This document shows positions 48,481 to 61,607 of a stretch of DNA of 64,000 bases, in pieces. Location of the stretch: NCBI GenBank assembly GCA_030142905.1, contig JASJOG010000051.1:124001-188000 (forward strand). Direction: 5' to 3'. How positions within the stretch are numbered: the first letter of the stretch is position 1; every line of letters begins with the position of its first letter. Under the pieces are notes generated by a model. It worked only from the letters and a program-made list of their open reading frames with translations. It ran no database searches and had not been told where the DNA came from. The position numbers were made by a program, and so were the translations under genes. Source of the stretch: Heliopora coerulea. Taxonomy: Eukaryota > Cnidaria > Anthozoa > Scleralcyonacea > Helioporidae.

Positions 48481-50024
48481 CACGGCTAGTGGGGACCTGG
48501 GCGACTTATAACCCCAAAACATTCAGTTACCAGTCAATTCATCTCTTGACGATATTTTACTTTGTTTCGACGGCCTCAGCAGCGGTCATCTTCAGAATCC
48601 TTTTTTTGATCTTGAATGACCTCTGAAGAGGCCATCGAAATGTCAGTTATCAACAGTCTCTCTCAAGACTACAGTAACATGGACAATCTACCACAACCAA
48701 CCTGTACCAATTCTCCCGGGTTCAAACCATTTACTTTATGATATTTTAATTTACCGTGATAATATTCATGCAATCTCAGAACCCAGAGCCCGCTTGAACT
48801 TTTGAACGTTAAACAGGTTTCCTGCCCCCCCCCCCGATATTTTGGTCTGGCCATACCACTGTTCAGTGATAACCTTACGAATACTTTTCCCGGTCACTAT
48901 AAACTCATTACATCGTCATCGGAGTTTACAACACCTCCGTGCACTTTCAAAGCGTAGATCTATGAGTAACTGAGGCTATGGTTTAAGTATTATTTCAGAA
49001 TAATATATTTTCGTTCGATATAAAGCCCATGTACTAGGCGGTAAGAACGCTGGTACGGTTCCGACTAAGGGCAAATGATTTCAACAAGTTCTTTCATAAA
49101 GGGATAACAAACTTGCTTTCTACGCACCTGAGGTCCCGTTTAAACCAATAACTTGGACTATACCATTTTTAAGGGGATCAATATTCGACAGAATTTTTCG
49201 CTTGTAACATTCCAGTAATTTTGTTCCGGAAAATACGTTTTAGTGGTGCAAGTTGCAAGTGTCTTTCCTCCCAAAATTCGCAACTATTAATGGTCTATCA
49301 GCGCCGTAACAAAAATTCATGTCTTCATCTAAAGAGTGAATTACTCTTGAAACAGCTTTTCAATTCATCGGAACTGTTCTACTTTTCTCTCGTTGTGTAA
49401 ACAGGTTAGTAGTCCGATACGGTTGTTATCAAAATTCGAGCCCAGGCTTTCTTGGATTAAAACCCGTACTCGGTCCGTTTACTGAACGTCAGTATAGCCA
49501 TGTCTCAGAAAACCTAAGAATTTCCGTCGTTATCTAAGAAGACGAGTACAATTCACTCTTTCCTTGTGTTACACAAGGGCCTGTAAAATAGTTATTGGGT
49601 AATAGTTATTGTAATTGCCAGTGACTATGTTTACCTTACAGAGATAGAGCGTAAATTTTTCATTAAAAAAATTATGAATCAAATTGTTTTTGACGGTTTT
49701 ATTTCATGTAATTTGATAAGCAATGATATTTTAATACAACTAAAGGCGCCGTTACACTTGCGATGCACCTCGCGATTGTCGCCCTGATGTATGCATTACA
49801 CTTACGAGAACTTCAAGTATAATGTGGAACGAATCAGAAGCAGGAATCTAGCTGCGTAGACTGTCATTGGGTTTTTGCATACACCACGATGACAATCTTG
49901 AAACAAAAAAAAATCGTAGGTGTAGCAGTAGCCTTAAGGCTTATCCACACGATACGATTGGTCGGCCTGGCGTATAAAGTTATATTTTAAGAATGCAATT
50001 CCATCTCATCATTGGGCATCTTAA
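48481..50024. other. Duplicated TRAF 3' flank (matches 23.8-25.5 kb)
   Basis: No gene. Ordered similarity to 23806-25560, including GTGATAACCTTACGAATACT at 48870 and TGCGTAGACTGTCATTGGG at about 49853. The segment is the flank of yet another TRAF 3' copy whose MATH remnant is at 50480. Confidence 0.6.
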
Positions 50025-50374
50025 GATCTACGACGTCTATTACAACGACGTGCTTTAAAATTTCGGCATTTGAAAAAACCACGGTTTATTGACCACCGTG
50101 CTTGATATTCGTGGCTTGTTTTATGACTGCTAAAACGCTCCAGTTCTCCCAAAACAACTGTAGTTCCAGATTGAACTTAATATTAAGTAAAAGCTTTTTG
50201 CACTCCGCGAGCTGACGATGTCCTTAGGATATGAAAATTGTCTGGATTACGTTTCATGCATAACGACGACGGTGTTGAAAGAGCTCTGGAGAATAACAAT
50301 TATTCGTTCTTTTTGTTTTGCATGAAGAATTCTTTTGTTTCGAAGGACGCGCCGTTGAAGTTGACGTCGTAGGT
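50025..50374. mobile_element. MITE family M1, copy 1
   Basis: About 350 bp with terminal inverted repeats of about 30 bp (CTACGACGTCTATTACAACG at left, complement of CTACGACGTCAACTTCAACG at right). An inverted second copy is in kinase intron 3 at 58965-59316. No coding capacity. Confidence 0.65.
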
Positions 50375-50411
50375 CCCTAATGGTCCCTAATGGTCCCTAA
50401 TGGTCCCTAAT
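50372..50411. repeat. 10-bp tandem repeat, four copies
   Basis: GGTCCCTAAT repeated four times at the right edge of the MITE. One copy of the same sequence flanks the sister MITE at 59330, so it was amplified here. Confidence 0.85.
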
Positions 50412-50479
50412 GGCTTAACTCTTGTGACCGAATCGCATACATCTGAATGAACAATCGTAACAGACAGTTCGAGGGCGGT

Positions 50480-50606
50480 TCAAAAGACCTGAAAGTGAGG
50501 AAAATGGAGGGTATCGGTTCCCAAAGTTCATTTCTCGTGCAAAGCGACAAACTCGTAAATAATTTGAAAATGACTCAGTTTTATTAAGAATAGGTGTAGA
50601 ACCATG
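50480..50606 (+). pseudogene. MATH domain 3' remnant
   Basis: Similar to the last third of the MATH exon (TTCATTTCTCGTGC, AAACTCGTAAATAAT, GTAGAACCATGA where gene 1 has GTAGAACCATAA). Frame lost. Fourth MATH copy of the window. Confidence 0.65.
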
Positions 50607-50611
50607 AAATA

Positions 50612-51424
50612 CAGTTGAACTTCGCTAACTCGAACTCCCCGCTAACTCGAACCAAATTCAATTTCCCTTGGATTTAATCACATCTTCCCCATCATTTACT
50701 ACCACATAACTAGAACTCGGTTAATTCGAATTCCTCGCTAACTCGAACTAATGTCATACTCCCTTGGTTCAAATTTACCCCGTTAACTCGAACTCTGTTT
50801 TGGAAACGTCGGTCGATAAACCTGAAAGTGTCGGAATCTTGAATCTTTACTGATAACAACGTGACAATGTATGGAAACGTAATTCAAACCCAGAAAAGAC
50901 CATCTTTCCGGAGTGACGCGGTTTAAAGTCACGAATTGATTATCCTAGGTAAATATTGTGCACACAATTATAATTCGATGAAATGATTCTTAGATTGTCA
51001 CACAGATTAGTCTTGAGTAGCCCGTAGCAACCGTTCTAGTTTATCCAGCTTATTTTTTAAGGGCTTTTAGAAATTTGTAGAGCCATATGGACACGACTTA
51101 AACATTCACGGAACTTGCACGTGTATTCTGGTATAGTCATTTCATCATAAACAGTTGTTCAACTCAATAGTAGTAGACATTAAAATATGGCAATGCTAGT
51201 ATTCAGGACAATACATTCAACTCTATCCATGATGAAAAACTAAAATATTCTTAACTGACTGGACCAAAATGACTGGCAAGTGTGAGTGAATCATAAAACC
51301 ACGATACCGTATTAATTATTAACAAGATACTTGAAATCCAACGCCCACCCCGCTAACTCGAACCCCAGCTAGTTCGAACTATTTTTCATTACCGTTAGTA
51401 GTTCGAGTTAGCGGGGTTCTACTG
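50612..51424. mobile_element. pogo/Tigger-like non-autonomous DNA transposon
   Basis: Terminal inverted repeats CAGTTGAACTTCGCTAACTC on the left and complement of CAGTAGAACCCCGCTAACTC on the right, flanked by TA on both sides (50610-50611, 51425-51426). Internal copies of CGCTAACTCGAAC form sub-terminal repeats. The TIR sequence and TA target duplication fit the pogo/Tigger group of Tc1-mariner. No transposase frame. Confidence 0.8.
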
Positions 51425-51952
51425 TATGTACATATTCCACGTTATATGTCATCCAGATCAGGATAGATACACATCAAGCACTACATTAACACTAGCCTTT
51501 AATGATAAGCGCTTTTTTGGTTTGTTTTTTTTTTCTTTTAAATCCCTCTTATTTGAAACTTATAAGAAAATTTTTCCTGCACAACTAAAAACCGATTCCA
51601 AAAATGCTGTTTTCGTCAGTTCTATTAATGGTATTTTTGTGTTCACCACACTGTATTCTTTCAAGGTGAAGTCCTGCACGCAATCGAGGCACCGGTTTCA
51701 CAATTATTTCATTTCAAAGTAGTTTCTTTCGAGAGCATAACAGAACGAAGTACTGTAGTCTTTCAATCAAAGCTGTAAAATAACAAGCGTCCTACGCACG
51801 CTCTGATTGGACGAGCCTCATTTTTTCTCAGAGTACAGAGACACGTTTGACGTCATTTTCATTTTGTATTGGAGTACAGAGACATGAATGACGTCACGAA
51901 AGCTCGAGAAAACCTTGGTTATTTTATAAAACAAATAAAAAAGTAGCTTTCG

Positions 51953-52095
51953 TGTCTCTGTATTGTGATAGAAACATGAATGACGCCATTTCAACCAGAA
52001 AAATACCAGAAAACACTCAGCTACACCTCATGTTTTCACAAGGCATTTTTCTGGTTGAAATGACATCATTCATGTTTCTATCACAGCACAGAGAC
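51953..52095. repeat. Hairpin MITE
   Basis: Inverted arms of about 50-60 bp (GTCTCTGTATTGTGATAGAA on the left, matching TTCTATCACAGCACAGAGAC on the right) around a 30-nt centre. A related GTACAGAGACA...GACGTCA sequence occurs twice at 51830-51890. Confidence 0.75.
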
Positions 52096-52272
52096 ACTCA
52101 AGCAATTTTATATTTGTTCATCAGAGACTTTTTCGATCAAAAACCATCCGCTCTTACTCTCTGTATACAATGAATTAGCTTTGAACGACAGAAACATGCT
52201 TGTGTTGCTAATGCAAACCAGTCCTAACAATTTATTTGTCAATTTTTTGGACGTTTAATTACCTTTCCTTAC

Positions 52273-55200
52273 CTATTCATTTCTTGATCTTTCCTGTTTC
52301 TTCTGAGCTCTAAATTTCTTATCCTGCAAGCGTCGTTTATTGTCAGTTTTCATCCTAAACAAAGTAGCCAAGTATATCATTCAAATCTTGCTGCTGTCAT
52401 CGTCAATACCTTCTTAGCATGAACATAGTACCCAGCTCAACACCCAATTTTTTTTCATGGATACCAGAACATCAAAAACACAGAATAACAGGTTATTTCC
52501 ACAAGCTCATTTTCCAATCTAAATGCAAATTACCTGTTTAGAGGTCTGGAATCTGGAGGCATAATTTGTCTGCAAAATTCACTGTTTTTTATGATCCAAA
52601 CTTTAGTGAAAATCAGTCTCAATATACTCTATGTATTTAATCAATATCTTATAAAGGTTTATGTTTAAAACTGCCCTATAATGAAGTGTTCTAATGACTG
52701 TACATAAATTTATTGCTCGAAATTGATATTACCACTTACAATTCAGAAATTTTTTCTTTTTTTTCTTCTGATGTTTCTCTGGGGATGTGAGAAACTTCTT
52801 CAAGTATTTCTTGCAGTTTTTGAAGACCATCCTCAAGGTTCTTTTTTTGACTTCTAAATCTGTTTGACTGCATGACCAACTCTCCTTCTTTATTAATTCT
52901 ATTCATTTCCTGAAATATTAAATGGAACCTTAACTTACAACATAAACTATAGCATGTTTAATAATTTTAAATTTTCCTTTTTTTTAAAATTTTTTTCCAA
53001 GAGAATCTTGGTTAATTTTTAATTTGCTTACATGCAGTCAGGCACAAGCAATTTCCTGTTTTACAGTAAATTTCATGACCATCTTGGATTTCATGTCACC
53101 CTGAGGAATCATATTCATTTTAATGAACAAACTTTTCAAACATTGCATTGTTCTAAACTCAGCTGAACAGTAAAGTAATGCTGAAGATTGCTTACATTCA
53201 TTGCAAAAATGTGACAACATCATCTAGGAATTTTGCCAGGAAAATTTTAAACTAAATGCTTTATTCACTATAAAAATCAAAAAATACTGCATTCATTGCA
53301 AAAAATCCTGATACCTTTTCCAAAAGTTTCATTCTAATCCAATATGGTATCCACTGTGCACTCATTACATGGAAACGAAGATCAACTTTAGTGTTAACTG
53401 AAAAGTCAAAGGAAACTGACACTGAGACTATAACCCACGCAGTTTTATTTGGCTGGTAAGTGGGCTGGGTATATAACTGAATCCTACTGTATACAAATAC
53501 AAGAAAAAAATTGCTTCACATAACTAAAGGAAAGGAAAAGAAAGGAAAGGGGAGGAGCTAATCATCCTTACTTGAAGCCGCTGGGCTGGATTATGAAGAA
53601 CGCAGATCAACGTGATTGAGTCAAAGGCATATTAAAGGTGCTGCTGGAAGCCACCATTCAACCTATACTTGTCCATGGAGTACAGCTATGATGTAAGGGT
53701 TGATTTTATTGAAGGGGAGAAACCAGAGTGCCCGGAGGAAAACCCTTGAAGCACAGCAGAGACCAACTACAACTCTACTCACGTGAGACCCAAGCTAGAG
53801 AGTCAACATGTGGTTACCACATTAACTATTACCTTTGTTAACATTCTGACCTCCAGGTCCAGGACTTCTGGAATACTTTATTTTTAATTGTTCTGAAAGA
53901 TGGAATGGACATTTCAAAAATAGCTATAGACCTTCTCAGTACAATTTGGAGAAAACTTGTTTCTGATAGAGGAAAGGACAAAGTCTTGCCCAGGCCAACT
54001 TTATATGTCTGTTGGAAAAAAAAGTTGTCCTGCTAACAGGCAGCTGATATGAACAAGCTCCAAGCCCCTGAGTGACCCCTGGCATATGAGCCATGTCATA
54101 AGTCATTTATTATCTTAATCATCTTGGATCCTTTTCTTTTCCAAAGAGGTTTTTCAAACAAGAGTTTCCCAAGCCTTATAAAGCAACCCTCCTTCCCTTC
54201 CCACCACCTTAGTAGCCTATCCTTTAAAACAACAATTTCATCACTGCAAGTTTACTTTCAGACTCACTCAGTTCCTGTAGAAATACACAAACATGCAGGA
54301 TGATCAATTTGAATTAATTTATGGCTTAAGAAACTGCTGCTAGATAAATAAGAAATTCTAGGCTTCACAGTTCACTGGGAAAATATTACTATCAGATCTA
54401 AGCTAACTTTTATAGGCTGTCAGACTGAGTGACCCGGTTCATGGCTAGCACACAAAGAGGGCTTCTTGTGACAATCCTCAGAAAATGTGGACTCCTAAAG
54501 TTCCTGTTCTCCTCCTAGGAATCCATATACTGCCTTGGAAACACAGTTCACCCCTGGTTTTCCTTCCAATTGCCACAGACCCATCAATACTCCAATTTCA
54601 TCTGAAAATCTTCTTGAATGCTTGCTGGGAAACATTAGTTTAAACTATGAATCTCCCTCATGAATAACATTCTGTCATAATTGATATAAGGGAAAATTAA
54701 TGGAAAAAGGACCCTTTCACTTTGATGCAAAGGTTATGTAGAACAGAGTGAAATATCAACCCTTGCCCTCTGTTCCCTGCTCAGGTTTCTCCATACTTTC
54801 CTTAAGAGTTATGCTATTAAAAAATGATGATAAAACTTGAGGGGCATTAACAATTAAATTTCCCCTTTGCCTTGAGAAGATTACTGAAATTCCAAAAATC
54901 TTTGCTCCACAGCAGTAGGAGAATTTAATTGCTAATTTTCCACATGTTATGTTATTGCAGTATTAATAATAAAATGTACCAATGCTGTAAATTATCTAGT
55001 AATGTCTTACCTGTTGGTTCATCTATGAGAGAGAGTAACCTTTGTGTCTTTCGTTTTTACCCGCAAATTTTTATTCCTTACCCAAGTCCCCCATCGCCAA
55101 CTAACCAAATGTTTCAGTTATGCATGTACTTGTAAACGTACATTTTTACAAATACAAAATAATTTATCCGACTAAAAAAGATCAAAATAAGATAAATAAA

Positions 55201-55506
55201 ACAAACCGTACAATACCTATTGGAATGGGACCACTAAACGGTTCTTTCTATAAAAACACAACAACATAAATAAATCGTGAACGAATTATCACTACACGTG
55301 AGACCCAAACTTCTTGTACAAGAAATTTGACACCTTTAATGTTACCTCACTTTACTTCGTTAACTTACTTTATCTTCGTCGTCGTTGTAGCCATTGCCGT
55401 TCTTTATATTGTGTAATAGTCTTACCAACGAGCGACAACTGATAAACTTTCGAGAATGCTGAACACAACCAGGTGACAGAAAATGACAAGACACGCTTTT
55501 CAACAT
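52273..55506 (-). CDS. MRPL58: Mitochondrial peptidyl-tRNA hydrolase ICT1 / mL62
   Basis: A codon-independent peptidyl-tRNA hydrolase of the mitochondrial ribosome that releases stalled chains. Six minus-strand exons: 55369-55506 (ATG at 55506; basic, Arg/Ser-rich leader MLKSVSCHFL..., a plausible mitochondrial presequence), 55217-55247 (31 nt), 53833-53892 (SPGPGGQNVNK, the catalytic GGQ loop), 53315-53397 (NTKVDLRFHVMSAQWIP), 52740-52909 (INKEGELVMQS, KNLEDGLQKLQEIL) and 52273-52354 (basic tail ending KKQERSRNE, stop TAG). All phases agree; the sum is 564 nt, 187 residues, close to animal ICT1 length. Shares a 279-bp head-to-head interval with the kinase gene. No defects seen. Confidence 0.93.
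53898..55216. other. Intron 2 of MRPL58
   Basis: 1.3 kb with no exon, recognisable transposon or RNA gene. Confidence 0.6.
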
Positions 55507-55785
55507 TTCTTGACGGAAGAACAGGACTGAAATACGCTACCGCGACAGGGACAACCAGCGGTCAACTATTATAAATTTGGGATTCCACGCAATGCACGTG
55601 CCGCGTAACCAATTTTAGTATTTCCTAGAATTGTCCCGCAAAGCGCGAGCGACTGAATTGCACAAATTGTTACAATTGCAAATTGATGACGTCATAAATG
55701 ACCCAAACACCTTGGACGAGGCCACGTAGTCCTTTCCACATAAAATAAAAATGTATTCCTGGTTAGAAGCTTGAACCCCCAAATT
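55507..55785. promoter_or_regulatory. Candidate bidirectional promoter, MRPL58 / TSSK-like kinase
   Basis: 279 bp separate the start codons of two divergent genes. It contains GTGCCGCGTAACC and GTCCCGCAAAGCGCGAGCG, more GC-rich than the surroundings, and a CRE-like TGACGTCA at about 55687. Promoter function is inferred from gene arrangement. Confidence 0.5.
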
Positions 55786-58700
55786 ATGGACACACCTCAG
55801 CCTGCCATCACACTGGTTCAGAAGAAAGGCGCTCTCGTTCCGCAACGATCAGAGAGGAAAAGTACACTAGAAGTTCATGGCTATACTTTAGGAAAAACTT
55901 TGGGAGAGGGAGCTTACGCCAAAGTTAAACTGGCAACTTCGAAAAAGCACAATTGCAACGTAGCTATAAAGGTGATCAACAAGCGACGGGCTTCCAAGGA
56001 ATACCTTTCCAAATTTTTGCCGAGGGAAATCCAGGTTTTGCAACGACTAAAACATCCTCATGTGGTAAGAAATTTGCGTTTCAGTAGAGGAAATTACGTG
56101 TTTTTCATTACAAATCCATAACAACATGAGGGAGACTGTTCCAGAACTAAATATTAAGAAATTATAATAAAAGAAAGAAAGCATTGAATGCAAATGGTAC
56201 GAACGTTTTACTGTCCAGCCGTCCCTCTTTGGAAAGTAGAATCATCTGGCGCTAGCCCGAGAAAATTAAAAGATCTATCCGCAAAGAAAGTTCATTAAGA
56301 CGGGCTTAATTCTCTTCTGCCAAACTGTCTGTCTTCGGCAAGTAAAACAGTCTGAAATCTATGCAGACAGTTGCTGATGATGATGTAGATGGCTGCTTCT
56401 GACTGACTGACTTTGTTCATAACTCTTGGAGGTTTTCACGAGAACAAGTTCATGGCATCCAACTACATCGTACATCTAGGTACCATACTTAAATACCACG
56501 AATTTCTAATAAACTATTTAATTCTTTTCAATTAACCCCACTGTTCACAACTAATTACCAAATCCCTCACGGCTTTAAGAGGGACTATTAGAAATAACTA
56601 TTTGAAAACAAGAATGAAAATCGGCGCAATCATGAACTAAAGGCTTTTAGCACCTCTCCAAGTCCATGCTCCTCAAGCTCTATCCACAGCGTGTATAAGC
56701 ATTTAAAATATGTACGTGTTAAAAGGACTTTAAGCAGAATTTGTAGCCTACGCTGGTTAAACACTTACGTTCCTTGTCTTCTAGACAAGATTGTACGAGG
56801 TGCTCGAAACGCAAACAAAAGTTTTTCTGATCATGGAGTTTGTAGAAAAGGGAGACCTTCTTGAGTATTTAAATAGCAGTGCTGAGCTAAGCGAAGACGA
56901 AATACGAACGTTATTTCAGCAGTTAGTTTTAAGTATGGCATACTGCCACAGAGAGAAGGTGGTTCACCGAGACATCAAGTGTGAGAATATTCTTCTGGAT
57001 GGAAAAGGACGTTTGAAAGTTACTGGTAAGATGTATTTTATTGCTGTTGTTGTTGTTGTTATTGCTGCTGCTGTTGTTGCTGCTGTTGTTGCTGCTGTGG
57101 TTGCTATTGTTGTTGTTATTGTTGTTGCTGCTGCTGCTGTTTTTAGTGTTGTCATAATTGTTGTTACTGTTGCTGCTGTTGTTATTCCTGTTGTTGTTGT
57201 TCGAGAAGAGTGTAGGTTTTTCCTTGAACTGCACTGCTTGTTCAGTTTAGTGTTTAAATTCAAAACTTAGTGTAATGAAATGCATGTCGCTTCCCCCGAA
57301 ATATTGCCATCATGGAATAAACATAGCCATTTCTGAAGTGGCAATGCCGTATAAACTGATGTTTACTCTACAATTTCACACGACACTCTGGCTACTGGGC
57401 AAATTTTCCAGACTGCAGAGACAGCATCAATGGCCGTACGAGTCGTCGACCAGATGCAAATTTATTAGAGAGTACAGGAAAGTCTTTGAGCCTGTAAACT
57501 GAACTAGAACTACCGATAAACTGGCAATTCACGACTAGCGCTTACCCTACTCTGAACAACCTACCCAGGGACGTTAACCTCATTAGTTCCAACCTTTTTT
57601 GTTTTTGTCTAGATTTTGGTTTTGCCACCAGCACGTATAAAAATAAGCCCCTAGAAACATTTTGTGGCTCGTTTGCGTACGCTTGTCCTCAGATCCTTCG
57701 AGGAGATAAATACGATGGGATGGCAGCCGACGTGTGGAGCATCGGCGTTGTGCTGTACGCCTTGTTCTGCTCGCGGCTGCCGTTCGGAGATGAAGAATTA
57801 AAAGCTTTCGTTAAGAATGAAACTCCAAAGAAGCTAATGTTTACAAAGAACGTTGGGAAAGGTAATTGTGTCTCCAGCTTTTCTGAGCCTTGTGAGTCAT
57901 TAATGAAGTGCAGTCAGAAAATGCCAATCTGTTTTTCTTTTTGATCACAGAATTCATCCTATCGAGAGGATTCTAATGAGTTATAACATCACAGATTAAT
58001 GCTACATGTCAATATTTCAGGAAATATCGTGCTTTAAAGATGCCACAAATCAGTGCTATTGGCCGGGATGTAAACGTTTTTCGCCTAATAGCATTTTCCA
58101 AACACTAAATGTGACTCTTGTCCTAACTCAAACTGTAACCCCAACCGCCGAACTGACCCCAACGGCCCAACCCTATAAAAGTTTCGTAGTAGAAGAAGCA
58201 ACAGAAGGTAAAATCCAAAAACTGCAGTGTGCGGGCTTCGATCCCAAGACTTCCGCGCGACAAGACTACTCGACTACGGCGACCGCTCCTGTCAGTGTTA
58301 GACGTCCAAACATTATATAATGGGTTTACTACATCAGTTGTCAGTTGATAAATACAACTGACGTTGAACTGGTAACAAAAAAAAATGCGGTTAGGAGAAA
58401 AATGTCTGAATATGAGCAGACCTTATGATGTCAGAGCGTGAACTCGAAAACGAGGAAGTTCATCAAATGATCAAAAATCTGAGGACTTTCCTTCCGTTGC
58501 GATCTAGAATAACTAGTTAGAAAACAGGAAACAGCCAAATTATGGGTGATTTACTTTTGATTATGATATCGGAGGTCCTGGTAAAAGACGTTGAAAACGT
58601 CCTAGATTGTGGGACATTCGGATGGGACCTGTGCCAGTTTTTGTACAATCGGCCCTCTTACACGTACACACACTTTCCAAGAATATCGTTAAACTTTCAG

Positions 58701-61565
58701 AAACTTTAATCTCGGAAACCAATTTTTCATGATTAGAACGAGATCCGTACGCAGAGACTACATTCTGACTTATAAATCTCCGTAACTTTGATGACACACT
58801 AAATATTTAGGATTGGTGTATCACAGGCTATCACCGAACGCATTCTATTATGCATGTCACTCTCACCATTCGTATTCCGGAATACGGACGAAATACCGTC
58901 TTTCCTAAATGTTTATGAATCATTCGTTCTGTGCTCTCTGTACTCCAAGATAGAATAGGGACCTTAACATCTACGACGTCAACTTGAACGAATACGTCCT
59001 TTAAACAAAAGAATTCTTAATGCAAAACAAAGAAAAGAAATAATTTTTATTCTCCAAAGCATTCTCAACACCGTCGTCGTTCTGCATACAACGTCAGCCA
59101 AACCATTTTCACATCTTAAGGACGACGTAAACTCGCGGAGTGAAAAAAGTTGTTACTTAAGATTGAATTCAATCCGAGACTACAGTCATTTTAGCAGGAC
59201 TGGAGGGGTTTAGGAGTCATAAAATAAGCCACAAGTATCAATCACCGTGGTCAGTAAATCGTGGTTTCTGTAAATGCCAAATTTTTAAAGGACGCCATCG
59301 TTGAAGTTGACAGCGTAGATCGTAAGGTCCCTAATGAGTAAAACGTTACCCATTAAGTCCGAAAAAACGCATTCTGAGTTTTCGAACAATACTTCATGCA
59401 TGTAACCAAGCGTAATTAATGCCTTTGATAGCAAAACGTCTGTCTCTCGACAGCGACCGTCCACAGTTTTAGGCTTCGTCTAGCTTATTTCTCAAGTCCT
59501 CATCTCGACCACAATCCCATCTTCTTTAGAATGCCGTAATCTCATCAGACTTATGCTTGACCCGGACGAGAAAACACGAATCACTTGCGACGACATTCTT
59601 GAGAACGTTTGGTGCAAAGAGGGCCTAGAAAAAGTTTTAGCCGAGATGAACCGTCCATCCTTGACACCAGATCAAGCAAGCGAGACACTTACGGTAATGG
59701 ATGATTCTCGTCGATCCTCAGCTACCCCTAACCAACCAACGCGATCCTTGACTCCATCAGGTAAACGCAACGTCGTCGATAGTTTTACAAATACGGACCA
59801 CGTTTGCTCGTATACGATCTAAATCAAAACAACAAACATTGTGAGCGCACGCCATTTTACACACACTATGAGCTGTAGGATGAAATCAACCGGTTAATAT
59901 AAGATATCTCGTCTGTTGTAGCAAGCTACGGATCTCCTTCCAAAGAACGCCGAAAAAGTTCTTTGGTATCGGATATCGTCAAAGCAGAGAAGTCTTTAGT
60001 AAACCAAAGAAGACGACAATCAGTCATCGACAGAAAACCATTTCTTGTTTCCGACGTAAGAATTACATCGCCAGAACAAGCTGCCATGAACGCTCGCCGC
60101 CAGTCATGGACACCGTCCCATCTCGAGGTATGCTTTAGCTCAAGATGGTTCCACACAGTTTCTTGAAAACTGGGAAGATGCAAGTTTGAATATCAGAAAA
60201 TTGTAAATAAATATCCTTAGCGAAATCGCATGGTAGTGGATAGGAAAACATTTTTGGCGTCTAAACGTATTAAGTGAAGATTCAGTTTTCTTCTTGTCAC
60301 AATACATTTCCTTTTCCTCAGAATTATGCATTTACAATTTTTTGGCGTTCAAACGTGCATTTTGGCTACTGTTCAAGAAGCTGTATGAAGTCAATTTACT
60401 TTTACTCTAAAGATAAAAGAACAGAGAACACGACAAAGTTCTTTGAGCGCTTATTAGACTGTGAAATATACTGGGACTGCCCAGAAACGTAGTACAACAC
60501 TACAAATACGATTGTAATCTAAAAATAAAAAACAGCCATTTTACTGACAGCCAATGTATTTGTCCTATATAAGCACACATAGGTGACTGATATGATTTAT
60601 GTCTTGGTATTAATCAAAAAGAAATTTTAGTCCCAAACGTGGAAGTTAAGATGACTTTTGTGTACATGACTGAACATGGCCACTAGTCTTCAAAAAGTTT
60701 TATAACCTTTTGTAGAGTGTGCATTTCAACAAAAACGTAAGACGACCGAGTTACTTTGGTCATATTTTGAATAATACTGCCATCCTGAATATTCAAAGTT
60801 TGAGTTATTAACAAAACGAGACGGAGGTTGAAGCATCAATATCTCGTCTCTACTACACAATCATCTTTAGACTAAGTGATAATAAAGTTCAAACTGATTG
60901 TAATGAAGTCAAAATATTACTGTTTCAACTTGTGTCCCGTCTTTTGTTTTGCTCGCGCCTTATTTTTGCTCCAGCTAACCCAACATGACAGCCTTTTTAC
61001 AAATATAAACCAAATTCATGACCACAACACTAGACAATGTCAATATGACTTCGCTTAATCGAAACCAAAAACTTATTTTATGAAAAAAACATTTGGCTAT
61101 CGAGGCGCGTTGGTCTGGAATAATCTTTCACCCGAAATCAAAAACTCGGATTCTGCAAATGTTGTTAAAACCAAGATCAAGCGATTGTCTAATATTTAAT
61201 TTCTTATCTGTACGTTATTAATATATTAATAGATTTTCAATCAGCAAACTTAGGATGTAAATAGTCTATAATTGTAATCCACACGGACTATTGAAAGCAC
61301 ACTACATATATTTTTCTTTTTCTCTTGTATTTGTAATTATTTGGTGAAATAGTCCCGTGTTTAAATAAAGTCAGATGTACCTTTATCAGACTGGTTGTCA
61401 TGATGGGCATATTGGGCTTTGTATATTTGTACCCCAGCGTCACTTTGATGGCGTGTTGCTCCTCTCACACAATAATAATAAACAGGCTGAAGCTGTGCTT
61501 GTCCTACTCCAGTGCCCATTATCATTATCATTACAGTGTGCGAGTTGTAAGTGCTGTGCGAGTTG

Positions 61566-61607
<42 letters not shown>

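Noticed and set aside
52273..53397. Minus-strand coiled-coil exon read alone as a new coiled-coil gene
   Set aside because: Joined with the upstream GGQ exon in phase, it is clearly the C-terminal part of MRPL58/ICT1.
56929..57263. Long open frames of poly-Asn, poly-Thr/Ala and Val/Ala on both strands
   Set aside because: They are translations of the (GTT/GCT)n repeat in kinase intron 2, right after a clear splice donor.
58006..58320. 104-codon frame in kinase intron 3 as an extra exon
   Set aside because: Exon 3 (donor 57862) and exon 4 (acceptor before 59530) join in phase and align with kinase subdomains without it.
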